Positions 1 through 5,705 of a stretch of 19,207 bases of DNA are shown one piece after another. The translations under genes and the position numbers were made by a program. This stretch comes from an uncultured Oscillospiraceae bacterium. Lineage in GTDB: Bacteria; Bacillota; Clostridia; Oscillospirales; Oscillospiraceae. The stretch covers positions 1 to 19,207 of the forward strand of contig CAJFPI010000116.1 of NCBI GenBank assembly GCA_904398675.1, written 5' to 3'. The notes beneath the pieces were generated by a model that had not been told where the DNA came from, made no database searches, and worked only from the letters and a program-made list of their open reading frames with translations. The number at the start of each line of letters is the position of its first letter. The first letter of the stretch is position 1.

Positions 1-25
1 CCAGAGAATCATACAAAAATAGAAA

Positions 26-61
26 CACACCGGACAGCATTGGCCAATGCTGTCCGGTGTG
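26..61 (-). terminator. Perfect palindromic terminator downstream of the HdeD-like gene
   Basis: Positions 26-61 form a perfect 36-bp palindrome: arms 26-40 and 47-61 around a self-complementary TGGCCA centre. Read on the minus strand it is followed by a T-rich tail (TTTCTATTTTTG). This is what an intrinsic terminator for the minus-strand gene ending at 97 should look like. On the plus strand it is followed by CTTTTCTG, so it may also stop transcription from the other side. Confidence 0.75.
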
Positions 62-96
62 CTTTTCTGTTGTGTGGCAGGGCATTGCGGCGGGAA

Positions 97-630
97 TCAT
101 TCCCGGGGCCGGCTGGAGAGAAGGGTCAGGCAGTCGCACACGCCGTCCACAATCAGGCTGATGCCAAAAAAGCGGATCACAAAGCGGGTGACGCCAAAGG
201 GGTCGGCAATGAGGATGATCCCCAGCACCAGGGGGGCCAGGGTGGAGAGGAGCAGGGGGAGGGGCAGGGGGAGACCGGCGCGGCGGGCGTCCATCACCAG
301 CGGCAGCTTGCCAACGCCGTCCAGCAGCAGGAGAATGCCCAGCACCAGCGGCAGGAAGGAGAGAACGACGTGGGGCCAGAGCCAGAAGAAGAGGGCCAGG
401 ATCAGGGCGGCGATGCCGGCGATCAGATCGCCTGTCCCGCCGGCGTCGGCCTTGCGCCGCTGGTAGTACCGCCACAGGCGGGCAATGGCGAACACCAGAC
501 AGATCCCTGCCAGCGCCCAGACAAAAATGGTGCCGCTGAGATCCGGAAAGATCGTGAGCAGGAGACCCAGCAGCACATAGAGAAGGGCCAGGGGGAGGGA
601 GGCATTTCTGCCCCAAAAATAAGAAAACAT
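97..630 (-). CDS. HdeD/DUF308 family integral membrane protein
   Basis: A 177-residue protein made almost entirely of hydrophobic helices. I see about six, near residues 12-30, 33-49, 67-85, 88-105, 120-140 and 145-165, separated by short Arg/Lys-rich loops such as RLWRYYQRRK. Repeated short helix pairs with 'LLGLLLTIFPDLSG' and 'LVLGILLLLDGVGKL' patterns are typical of DUF308/HdeD proteins, and the length matches the family. In E. coli HdeD is linked to acid resistance. In Firmicutes the role is unknown, so only membrane location is safe. The ATG at 630 has an AAAGGAG ribosome binding site. The gene appears to be transcribed alone and is followed by a strong terminator at 26-61. Confidence 0.8.
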   Translation of the reverse strand: MFSYFWGRNASLPLALLYVLLGLLLTIFPDLSGTIFVWALAGICLVFAIARLWRYYQRRKADAGGTGDLIAGIAALILALFFWLWPHVVLSFLPLVLGILLLLDGVGKLPLVMDARRAGLPLPLPLLLSTLAPLVLGIILIADPFGVTRFVIRFFGISLIVDGVCDCLTLLSSRPRE

Positions 631-651
631 GGAACGTCTCCTTTCGAGCAG

Positions 652-657
652 ATTATA
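652..657 (-). promoter_or_regulatory. Possible -10 box for the HdeD-like gene
   Basis: A perfect TATAAT on the minus strand lies 22 bp upstream of the start codon at 630. At the expected distance the -35 region reads CGGTAT, which is poor. An upstream TTGACT at 720-715 has no good -10 partner. The call rests on the -10 box alone. Confidence 0.35.
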
Positions 658-763
658 AAAGTGTCACAGCCCCGATACCGGGCTGGCTAACAGTTTGCCA
701 TGTTTTGCAGAAAAAGTCAATGCCGTCAGATGCAGTATAACACAGGGGAAAGCGAGCTATGCG

Positions 764-1642
764 CTACTTTCCCTGCCAGTCTCCGGCGGAGACAAAGGCG
801 GCGGCCGCCGCCCTGGCCCACTGGCCAAAGGGCAGCTCCTCCTCAAAGGACTGCAGGGAGATCTGGACCATCCGGCTGCCGTCTGCCAGCAGCAGCGTGG
901 GCAGCAGGGCCTCATAGGCCGCCGCCGCGTCCACCTCCACCCCCAGGTCCGGAAGGGAAAGCGGGGCGTAAACCCCCTGGCTCTCCCAGGTCCGCCGGGC
1001 CGAGGCATGCCGGGCCGTCAGCAGCGACTGGGCCAGAAAGGGGGCGGCAGTCTCATAGTAATTCACATGGAGGCTGCCGGAAAAGAGGACTGTTTCCCCA
1101 CAGTAAACCGTACCGGTCTGGTCAAATTCCATGACCACCGGGGCGAGAGCGTCGGAGAGCGACACAAGGCCGCAGCCGCCGGGGTAGCCGTTGTCCGCCT
1201 CCCACCGGTCCCCGCCGGCCAGGTCCGTCAGGGTGGCGAAGGGAAGGGCGGAGAGATCCCCGGGGAGGACGGCGTTGGCCTCCTGCTCCTCCAGCCAGTC
1301 CAGCCGCAGAGCGAGGCCCAGGTAATAGGTGACAACCAGCATCGCGGCCAGGGCGCAGGCGGCAAAGCGCCGCGCCGCCCGGCGGCGCCAGTCAGAGCGG
1401 TGGCGGAGAGGTTCGCCTGCCGCCAGATTCTTCCGGATACGGTGCAGGCGGAGGACCCACAGGAGGGTGACAGAGAGAAACCAGAGGTACAGGGCGATCT
1501 CCAGAAGGAACAGGGGCGTGCCCTCAGAGATGGCGGCGAGGATCCATGATCCGTTCCGCCACCTCAGAAAGAGGAGAAACATGCAGAGAACCAGCAGGAC
1601 AAGAGACAGACGCTCCCGCCGCTCCACCCTGCCCAGGGTCAC
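764..1642 (-). CDS. Membrane and C-terminal half of the interrupted DUF2812 protein
   Basis: This open frame would start at a GTG (1642) if translated separately, but I see no ribosome binding site there: the preceding bases read CCCAGCTCCAGGCG. It has three hydrophobic helices at about residues 10-27, 38-62 and 93-112. A soluble, probably extracytoplasmic part of about 160 residues follows (motifs YYLGLALRLDWLEEQE and SLSDALAPVVMEFDQTG). An independent gene is unlikely. It is best read as the 3' part of the gene starting at 1981. Confidence 0.6.
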   Translation of the reverse strand: MTLGRVERRERLSLVLLVLCMFLLFLRWRNGSWILAAISEGTPLFLLEIALYLWFLSVTLLWVLRLHRIRKNLAAGEPLRHRSDWRRRAARRFAACALAAMLVVTYYLGLALRLDWLEEQEANAVLPGDLSALPFATLTDLAGGDRWEADNGYPGGCGLVSLSDALAPVVMEFDQTGTVYCGETVLFSGSLHVNYYETAAPFLAQSLLTARHASARRTWESQGVYAPLSLPDLGVEVDAAAAYEALLPTLLLADGSRMVQISLQSFEEELPFGQWARAAAAAFVSAGDWQGK

Positions 1643-1678
1643 CGCCTGGAGCTGGGGATCGGTGTCCAGCTCCGGGGC

Positions 1679-1981
1679 CTAGGGGTCCTCACAGCGATAG
1701 ATGGCAAGGGGGCCACGGACGGCGGCGTAGTGCCAGCCCTGCTGGGCGTAGAAGTCCGCCGTCCGGCGGTCCACCGCCTCCTCCATGCCCATCCGGCGGG
1801 AGCCGGCCTCCAGCCGGTAGCGCACCGCCCGGGGCGGGCAGGCGTCGAACCGGGCAAAGCAGGCCCAAATGCCGTACAGCTGCCAGCCCTGGGCCTCCTG
1901 CTCCTCCAGCCAGCTCTCCGTCCCCTCCATGTCATAGACGCCGCAGGGGATGGGACGGATCCTCCATTTTCTTTCAGTCAT
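1679..1981 (-). CDS. N-terminal DUF2812 domain fragment
   Basis: This frame encodes 100 residues from the ATG at 1981. They contain the cytosolic DUF2812 signature: an early WLEEQEAQGWQLYGI segment, a 'F.RFDACPP..VRYRLE' strand pattern, and a GWHYAAVRGPLAIYRCEDP ending. The frame could be extended upstream to an ATG at 2005. The ATG at 1981 is preferred because it overlaps the PadR stop codon and gives a normal family N-terminus (MTERKWRIRP). Alone it would be a soluble small protein lacking the membrane part the family normally has. Confidence 0.7.
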   Translation of the reverse strand: MTERKWRIRPIPCGVYDMEGTESWLEEQEAQGWQLYGIWACFARFDACPPRAVRYRLEAGSRRMGMEEAVDRRTADFYAQQGWHYAAVRGPLAIYRCEDP

Positions 1982-2294
1982 GGCGCGCCTCCTCTCGCTG
2001 TGCATCCTGCAGGCACTGCCGCAGCCGCTCCACCTCCTGCAGGTAGGCGGCCCGGCCCTGCTCCGTCACCTGATAGGTCCGCCGGCGGCCGCAGGTCTCC
2101 ACCTCCCGGGTGTAGCCGGCCCTTTCAAACTTCCCGAGGATGGTGTACAGCGTGGCCGGGCCCAGCCGGACCCGGCCGCGGGTGATGGCCTCCACCTGGG
2201 CGGCGATGTCTGTCCCGCACAGCGAGGCACGGCACAGCACCATCAGCACATAGAACATGGACTCTGTCAGCAAATCCAGCGCTTTCCGGGGCAT
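1974..2294 (-). CDS. PadR family transcriptional regulator
   Basis: A 106-residue winged-helix protein. The N-terminal helix (DLLTESMFYVLMVLCRASLCGTDIA) is followed by the PadR recognition region with the hallmark LGPATLYTILGKFERAGY, then the wing RRRTYQVTEQGRAAYLQE and a C-terminal dimerisation helix. The frame is open further upstream, but the ATG at 2294 has an AGGAGG six bases away and gives the usual MPRKALDLLTES start. Its stop overlaps the DUF2812 start, so the two are translationally coupled. PadR proteins of this size commonly repress their own operon in response to membrane-active compounds. An operator-like palindrome at 2327-2345 fits autoregulation. The ligand is unknown. Confidence 0.9.
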   Translation of the reverse strand: MPRKALDLLTESMFYVLMVLCRASLCGTDIAAQVEAITRGRVRLGPATLYTILGKFERAGYTREVETCGRRRTYQVTEQGRAAYLQEVERLRQCLQDAQREEARHD

Positions 2295-2326
2295 GTCCCG
2301 CCTCCTTTCCACCCGTTCCTCGGAAT

Positions 2327-2356
2327 AATATCGTATAACGATATTGCCTGTATCAA
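2327..2356 (-). promoter_or_regulatory. PadR promoter and candidate operator
   Basis: An inverted repeat AATATCGT-ATA-ACGATATT occupies 2327-2345, 33 bp before the PadR start. A -35-like TTGATA (2356-2351) and a -10-like GATATT with an 18-bp spacer place the palindrome across the promoter. That geometry suits autorepression by PadR. The palindrome is seen directly; the binding protein is inferred from position. Confidence 0.6.
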
Positions 2357-2381
2357 AAAAGTGGCGACGCCACTTTTTTGA
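2353..2381 (-). terminator. Strong hairpin with A/T tracts, probably bidirectional
   Basis: Arms TCAAAAAAGTGGCG (2353-2366) and CGCCACTTTTTTGA (2368-2381) are perfectly complementary. On either strand a GC-rich stem core is followed by TTTTTT, the form of a bidirectional intrinsic terminator. On the minus strand it lies after the candidate RNA at 2528-2382 and just before the PadR promoter. Confidence 0.7.
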
Positions 2382-2528
2382 GAAAGACTGCATGAAATTT
2401 CCACCTCGATTTCTGCGAAATTGTCGGCAGAAATTTCATGTAAGGTGTCATTTCCATGGCGCATGTCTCCGGAAATGACAGATTCCATGTTTTCCTGCGG
2501 CTGCGGCCGCAGGAACTCTGCGAGGCTT
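2353..2528 (-). ncRNA. Candidate structured small RNA or leader upstream of padR
   Basis: The MATE stop (2630) and the PadR start are about 335 bp apart with no convincing gene between them. On the minus strand this gap holds a near-consensus promoter (2563-2535) followed by hairpins: 2515-2492 (10-bp stem, 4-nt loop), 2480-2446 (10-bp arms) and 2440-2391 (11-bp arms enclosing a competing 7-bp stem TTTCTGC/GCAGAAA). The terminator at 2381-2353 follows. A transcript from about 2528 would be about 175 nt. It could be a free small RNA or an attenuated leader of padR. A 73-codon frame from the ATG at 2488 runs through it, but it has only a weak ribosome binding site buried in the first hairpin and continues past the terminator. 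I do not recognise an Rfam family. Confidence 0.5.
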
Positions 2529-2534
2529 TTTCTT

Positions 2535-2563
2535 ATCTTATTGGAAAGAGGCCGCTTTGTCAA
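2535..2563 (-). promoter_or_regulatory. Near-consensus sigma-A promoter in the padR upstream gap
   Basis: Minus strand: a perfect -35 TTGACA at 2563-2558, a 17-bp spacer and -10 TAAGAT at 2540-2535. There is no gene start close downstream; the next feature is the hairpin series ending in the terminator at 2353. This is the main reason to suspect a non-coding transcript. Confidence 0.65.
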
Positions 2564-2629
2564 GAGAACGGAAGAAAAAACAGGGAGGGAGCCGCCTGCA
2601 GGCACACTCCCCCTCCAAGGGGTGCGCTG

Positions 2630-3982
2630 TTATGTTTCCTGTGGCAGATCCGCCCGGCTCAGCTCCCGGCGTTTCCGCGCCAGGACAAAAAGCGAGAGAA
2701 GACCCGCCAGCAGGGAGGTGCCGGCGAAGTTCAGCCAGATCCCCGTGAGACCCAGGGGCCACAGCAGCGCCACCAGCAGCACCGGGAAGAGCAGGGCCGT
2801 GGCCACCGAGATCAGGGCGGCGGAGATGGATTTCTCAATGGCCAGCATGTAGCTCTGGGTGGCAAAGGAGAACCACCGGGTGAGATAGGTCAGGGCAAAC
2901 AGCTGCACCGCCGGAATGGCCATCTCCAGGATCTCGCCGCTGCTCTCCCCCACAAAGAGGACGGTGATCTGCGAAGGGAGGAGGAAGATCACCACCGCCG
3001 ACAGCAGTGAGATCACCGCGCTTGCCACATAGCAGCACTTCTCAATGGCCCGGACCCGGGAGAAGATCCCGGCGCCCCAGTTATAGCCCACCGCAGGCTG
3101 GAGAGAATCGCACATGCCGTAGAGCAGGGGCTGGATAAAGCCCTCCACATACATCAAAATGCCGTAGACAGACACTGCCGCCTCGCCGCCCAGCCGCACC
3201 AGGATCCAGTTCATCAGAATGGAGGTGATGCGCCCGGCGATGTTGTTGAGGAAGTTGGGGCTGCCGCAGGTGACGATCTGCCGGAGCATGGCCGCGCTGA
3301 ACCGGGGCCGAGTAAACCGCAGCTGCAGCTTTCCACGGAAGAAGGGAACCATGGCCAGAATGGCGCTCAGGCACATGCCGATGCAGCCGGACAGAGCCGC
3401 CGCCCAGATCCCCCAGTGGAACACAGCCAGAAACACGAACTCCAGCGCCATGATGACCACCGACATCAGGATGTTCAGCAACATGCTGGTGCGGAGCTTG
3501 CCGCAGATCCTCAGGTAGTTGTCCGCGGCAAAGACGATGGTGGTCACCGGGGAGCAGACGGCGTAGACCCGGAGATACTGGGCTGCCTGCCGGGCAAACT
3601 CACCCTCGGCGCCCATGGCCTCCATAAGAGCCGGCGCCAGGACATAGAGCAGCGCACCGATAACAATTCCTGCGCCGAAGATCATAAGACAGGCGCAGGT
3701 GAAGATGTTGTTGGCCTCCCGGTCCTGCTTTTTCCCCAGGCAGATGGAGATGGGGACAGAGGCCCCCACGCCCACCAGGTCCGCCAGGGCGAAGTTGATG
3801 ATGACAAAAGGCATGGCCAGGTTCAGGGCGGCGAAGGGCGTCTCCCCCAGAAAGCGGCCTACAAACACGCCGTCGATGGTCTGGTAGAGGGCGGAGGCCA
3901 GCATGCCCACCGCCCCGGGCAGGGAGGCCAGGAAAAACAGCCTCAGCGGGGGCGTATGCAAGAATAAAGCTCTGGAATTCAT
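2630..3982 (-). CDS. MATE family multidrug efflux transporter
   Basis: A 450-residue polytopic membrane protein with about twelve helices, the normal size for the multidrug and toxic compound extrusion family. Characteristic segments are LFFLASLPGAVGMLASALYQTIDGVFVGRFLG near the N-terminus and the second-half counterpart NFLNNIAGRITSILMNWILVRLGG, with QPAVGYNWGAG after it. Such pumps export cationic drugs or metabolites using Na+ or H+ gradients; the substrate cannot be read here. The ATG at 3982 is chosen over the longer frame because it overlaps the MarR stop (ATGA) and has AGAGGA upstream. The gene is translationally coupled to the MarR gene and is presumably de-repressed with it. Confidence 0.92.
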   Translation of the reverse strand: MNSRALFLHTPPLRLFFLASLPGAVGMLASALYQTIDGVFVGRFLGETPFAALNLAMPFVIINFALADLVGVGASVPISICLGKKQDREANNIFTCACLMIFGAGIVIGALLYVLAPALMEAMGAEGEFARQAAQYLRVYAVCSPVTTIVFAADNYLRICGKLRTSMLLNILMSVVIMALEFVFLAVFHWGIWAAALSGCIGMCLSAILAMVPFFRGKLQLRFTRPRFSAAMLRQIVTCGSPNFLNNIAGRITSILMNWILVRLGGEAAVSVYGILMYVEGFIQPLLYGMCDSLQPAVGYNWGAGIFSRVRAIEKCCYVASAVISLLSAVVIFLLPSQITVLFVGESSGEILEMAIPAVQLFALTYLTRWFSFATQSYMLAIEKSISAALISVATALLFPVLLVALLWPLGLTGIWLNFAGTSLLAGLLSLFVLARKRRELSRADLPQET

Positions 3983-4455
3983 ACAATCCTCTCGTTGTCG
4001 TCCCCAAGGGAATCTGTCTGCTGCAGAGCCTGGCACAGGCGCTGGGCAAAATGGTCATAGGCGTCAATAAAATCCATGGAATAGCGCTGCAGCGTCTCCT
4101 CCAGGGCCTGCCGCTCCGCCGCGGTGATGTGGCCCACCATCTGGGTGGTGTAGGCCCGTCCCGCGTCGGTGAGGACGATGGTCTTCTCCCTTGTATGGGA
4201 GGCCGGGGCCAGGGTGACATACCCGGCAGACATCAGCTCCTTGACAGCGGTGTTGATGGTGGTCTTGGGGATCAGCCACGTCTCGGCGATCTCCTTCTGG
4301 GTATGGGGGTGGCCGTCGTCCAGGGCGTAGAGCAGGGCGAGGGTGTTCTCCTTGATGCCCATTTTCTTGGCGCAGAGGTAGTAGGCCCCGTCGATTTTGT
4401 TGGCGGCAGCGGTCAGGCGCCGCATAGCGGCCAGAATGCGATCTTCTTCGCCCAT
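3979..4455 (-). CDS. MarR family transcriptional regulator
   Basis: A 158-residue winged-helix regulator. The HTH lies around residues 50-80 (HTQKEIAETWLIPKTTINTAVKEL), followed by the wing (SAGYVTLAPASHTREKTIVLTDAGRAY) and long C-terminal dimerisation helices ending in LCQALQQTDSLG. This matches MarR architecture, and the length is typical. The ATG at 4455 has an AAAGGA site. It is first in a two-gene operon with the MATE exporter, the usual local-repressor and pump arrangement. Two 15-bp repeats placed over its promoter support autoregulation. The inducer is unknown. Confidence 0.9.
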   Translation of the reverse strand: MGEEDRILAAMRRLTAAANKIDGAYYLCAKKMGIKENTLALLYALDDGHPHTQKEIAETWLIPKTTINTAVKELMSAGYVTLAPASHTREKTIVLTDAGRAYTTQMVGHITAAERQALEETLQRYSMDFIDAYDHFAQRLCQALQQTDSLGDDNERIV

Positions 4456-4474
4456 GATTCCGTCCTTTCTATAG

Positions 4475-4531
4475 TACGGATTCGGATTAAATGCGCCTTG
4501 TTAGTATAATACGGATCCGGATTATTGTCAA
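4475..4531 (-). promoter_or_regulatory. marR-MATE promoter with two operator-like repeats
   Basis: Minus strand: -35 TTGACA at 4531-4526, 17-bp spacer, -10 TATACT at 4508-4503. Plus-strand repeats TACGGATCCGGATTA (4510-4524) and TACGGATTCGGATTA (4475-4489) differ at one base and are 35 bp apart. One fills the spacer between -35 and -10; the other lies just downstream of the predicted start site (about 4496). This is a convincing repressor layout. The -35 box overlaps the stop codon of the upstream FAD gene. Confidence 0.8.
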
Positions 4532-5577
4532 GTCCCACTTTCCTCTACCGAGATGCTGGTAAGGCCGCTTTTCAGCACAAGATGCCGGAGAGGCGGGGCG
4601 TACATAAAGGGACACTTGAGATTTTTTGCCAGCAGCCGCCAGCGGAGGTGCCGGGTGGCGCGGCGGTAGGCATCCAGAGGGCGGCGGCTCTTCAGGCTTG
4701 CGGCCAGGGCCGCGGCGCTGAGAATGGCGCTGCTGATGCCCTCCAGAGAGCTGGGGCTGATAAGCCCGGCGGCCTCCCCCGCCAGGTAGGCCCCGCCGCC
4801 GCCCAGACAGAAACTGCCCGGTCCGCTGGGCCGCAGGACCTGGCAGGCCTCTGTCTTTACCGGCTGGCCGAAGTCCATATGGAGGTAGTCGGCCAGGCGC
4901 TGTTTCTGCCGCTGAAAGGCGTCGTGGCAGCCCCTGGAGGGGAATGCCCCGCCGAAGATGAAAAAGCTGTCCTTGCAGATGGACCAGGAGCAGCAGGGGG
5001 AGGTAGCCGGATCAAAGACGCAGGAGTAAAAAGGGTTCTCCTCCGCCAGAGGGAACCACTGCTGAATGGCGGTGTACCGCCTGGTCTTGATGGGGGAGAA
5101 GAGGCTGCGGCGCACCAGGGAGCCGGCCCCGTCAGCTCCCACCAGGGTGGCGGCCCGGGCGGTCTCCACAGCGCCGTCCGTGTCCCGGAAGGAGACGAGG
5201 AAACCGCCATCTGTCCTTGCCACGCCCTGGCACCGGGCATGGCGGACCTCGACATGGGGCGGCGCCATGTCCAAAAGCCACCGGTCAAACCTGGCACGGT
5301 CTACGTTTAAGTACATCCGCTGATAGTACCGCTGCTGGCGGGTGACAAGGTCGATGGTCCGCACAGCAAAGATCTGGGGGTCCACCAGGATCTCCTTGGG
5401 CAGCGTCAGGTCAAAGCGGGCCAGGGCCTTCTGGGCGTCCGGGGCCAGAAGGCCGCCGCAGGGCTTGCCCCGGCGGTCGTCGCTCAGCAGGAGGACCCGC
5501 AGATGGGGCGGCAGCAGCCGGGCCAGGGTGGCTCCGGCAGGTCCGCCGCCCACAATGATCATATCGTAATTTTCCAT
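4528..5577 (-). CDS. FAD-dependent oxidoreductase, geranylgeranyl reductase family
   Basis: A 349-residue flavoprotein. The N-terminal Rossmann motif IIVGGGPAGATLARLL (residues 7-22) binds ADP of FAD. A second FAD motif VGADGAGSLVRR lies mid-protein, and AGEAAGLISPSSLEGISSAI near the C-terminus matches the 'GDAAG...P..GEGI' motif of geranylgeranyl-reductase-like and p-hydroxybenzoate-hydroxylase-fold enzymes. CGGLLAP near residue 40 is also typical. Members reduce isoprenoid chains or act as monooxygenases; the substrate cannot be assigned. The ATG at 5577 is chosen over the frame's first start because GGAGGGAG lies just upstream and the family N-terminus begins there. It has its own promoter and lies between two MATE genes. 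Confidence 0.85.
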   Translation of the reverse strand: MENYDMIIVGGGPAGATLARLLPPHLRVLLLSDDRRGKPCGGLLAPDAQKALARFDLTLPKEILVDPQIFAVRTIDLVTRQQRYYQRMYLNVDRARFDRWLLDMAPPHVEVRHARCQGVARTDGGFLVSFRDTDGAVETARAATLVGADGAGSLVRRSLFSPIKTRRYTAIQQWFPLAEENPFYSCVFDPATSPCCSWSICKDSFFIFGGAFPSRGCHDAFQRQKQRLADYLHMDFGQPVKTEACQVLRPSGPGSFCLGGGGAYLAGEAAGLISPSSLEGISSAILSAAALAASLKSRRPLDAYRRATRHLRWRLLAKNLKCPFMYAPPLRHLVLKSGLTSISVEESGT

Positions 5578-5610
5578 GCTGACTCCCTCCGTCAATAGGA
5601 AATTACCCAC

Positions 5611-5639
5611 ATTATAGTACGCCGCCGGTCAGCTGACAA
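5611..5639 (-). promoter_or_regulatory. Sigma-A promoter of the FAD oxidoreductase gene
   Basis: Minus strand: -35 TTGTCA at 5639-5634, 17-bp spacer, perfect -10 TATAAT at 5616-5611, 34 bp before the ATG at 5577. It separates this gene from the MATE gene that ends at 5706. Confidence 0.75.
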
Positions 5640-5705
5640 GGGGGACACCGGGGAGCCCTTTCCCCGAAAAGACACGGGTCAGCGCCTCCCGGGAGACGGG
5701 CCCCA

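Larger units (their letters stand above)
764..1981 (-). pseudogene. DUF2812 family membrane protein gene interrupted by an in-frame TAG
   Basis: Two open frames, 1981-1679 and 1642-764, are in the same reading frame. They are separated only by a TAG at 1681-1679 and 12 sense codons. Translation across the stop reads ...AIYRCEDP-stop-APELDTDPQLQAVTLGRVERRE... The 'AP-E-L-x-TDP' segment is the usual link between the cytosolic DUF2812 domain and the membrane half, so the 12 codons look like real coding sequence. The joined product would be about 404 residues plus the stop position. The start ATG at 1981 overlaps the PadR stop (ATGACTGA), the usual PadR-DUF2812 arrangement. TAG is one base from GAG, CAG or AAG. 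It could be a recent nonsense mutation, a sequencing error or a readthrough site; the sequence alone does not decide. Confidence 0.75.

Noticed and set aside
40..690. Long plus-strand frame, Gln/Gly/Glu-rich, opposite the HdeD-like gene
   Set aside because: The low-complexity product is the antisense of a GC-rich membrane protein gene. The minus strand has the ribosome binding site, the family match and the terminator.
745..773. GGGAAAG ... CTTTCCC inverted repeat at the end of the DUF2812 gene as a terminator
   Set aside because: The 7-bp stem with a 14-nt loop has no T-run after it on the minus strand and overlaps the stop codon.
2267..2488. 73-codon minus-strand frame starting at the ATG at 2488 in the padR upstream gap
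   Set aside because: It reads through the strong terminator, the padR operator and the start of padR. Its ribosome binding site is weak and buried in a hairpin. No family resemblance was seen. It is kept only as an alternative explanation for the region.
5649..5666. CGGGGA/TCCCCG hairpin after the second MATE gene as a terminator
   Set aside because: There is no T-run on the minus strand after the stem. Termination here cannot be supported from sequence alone.
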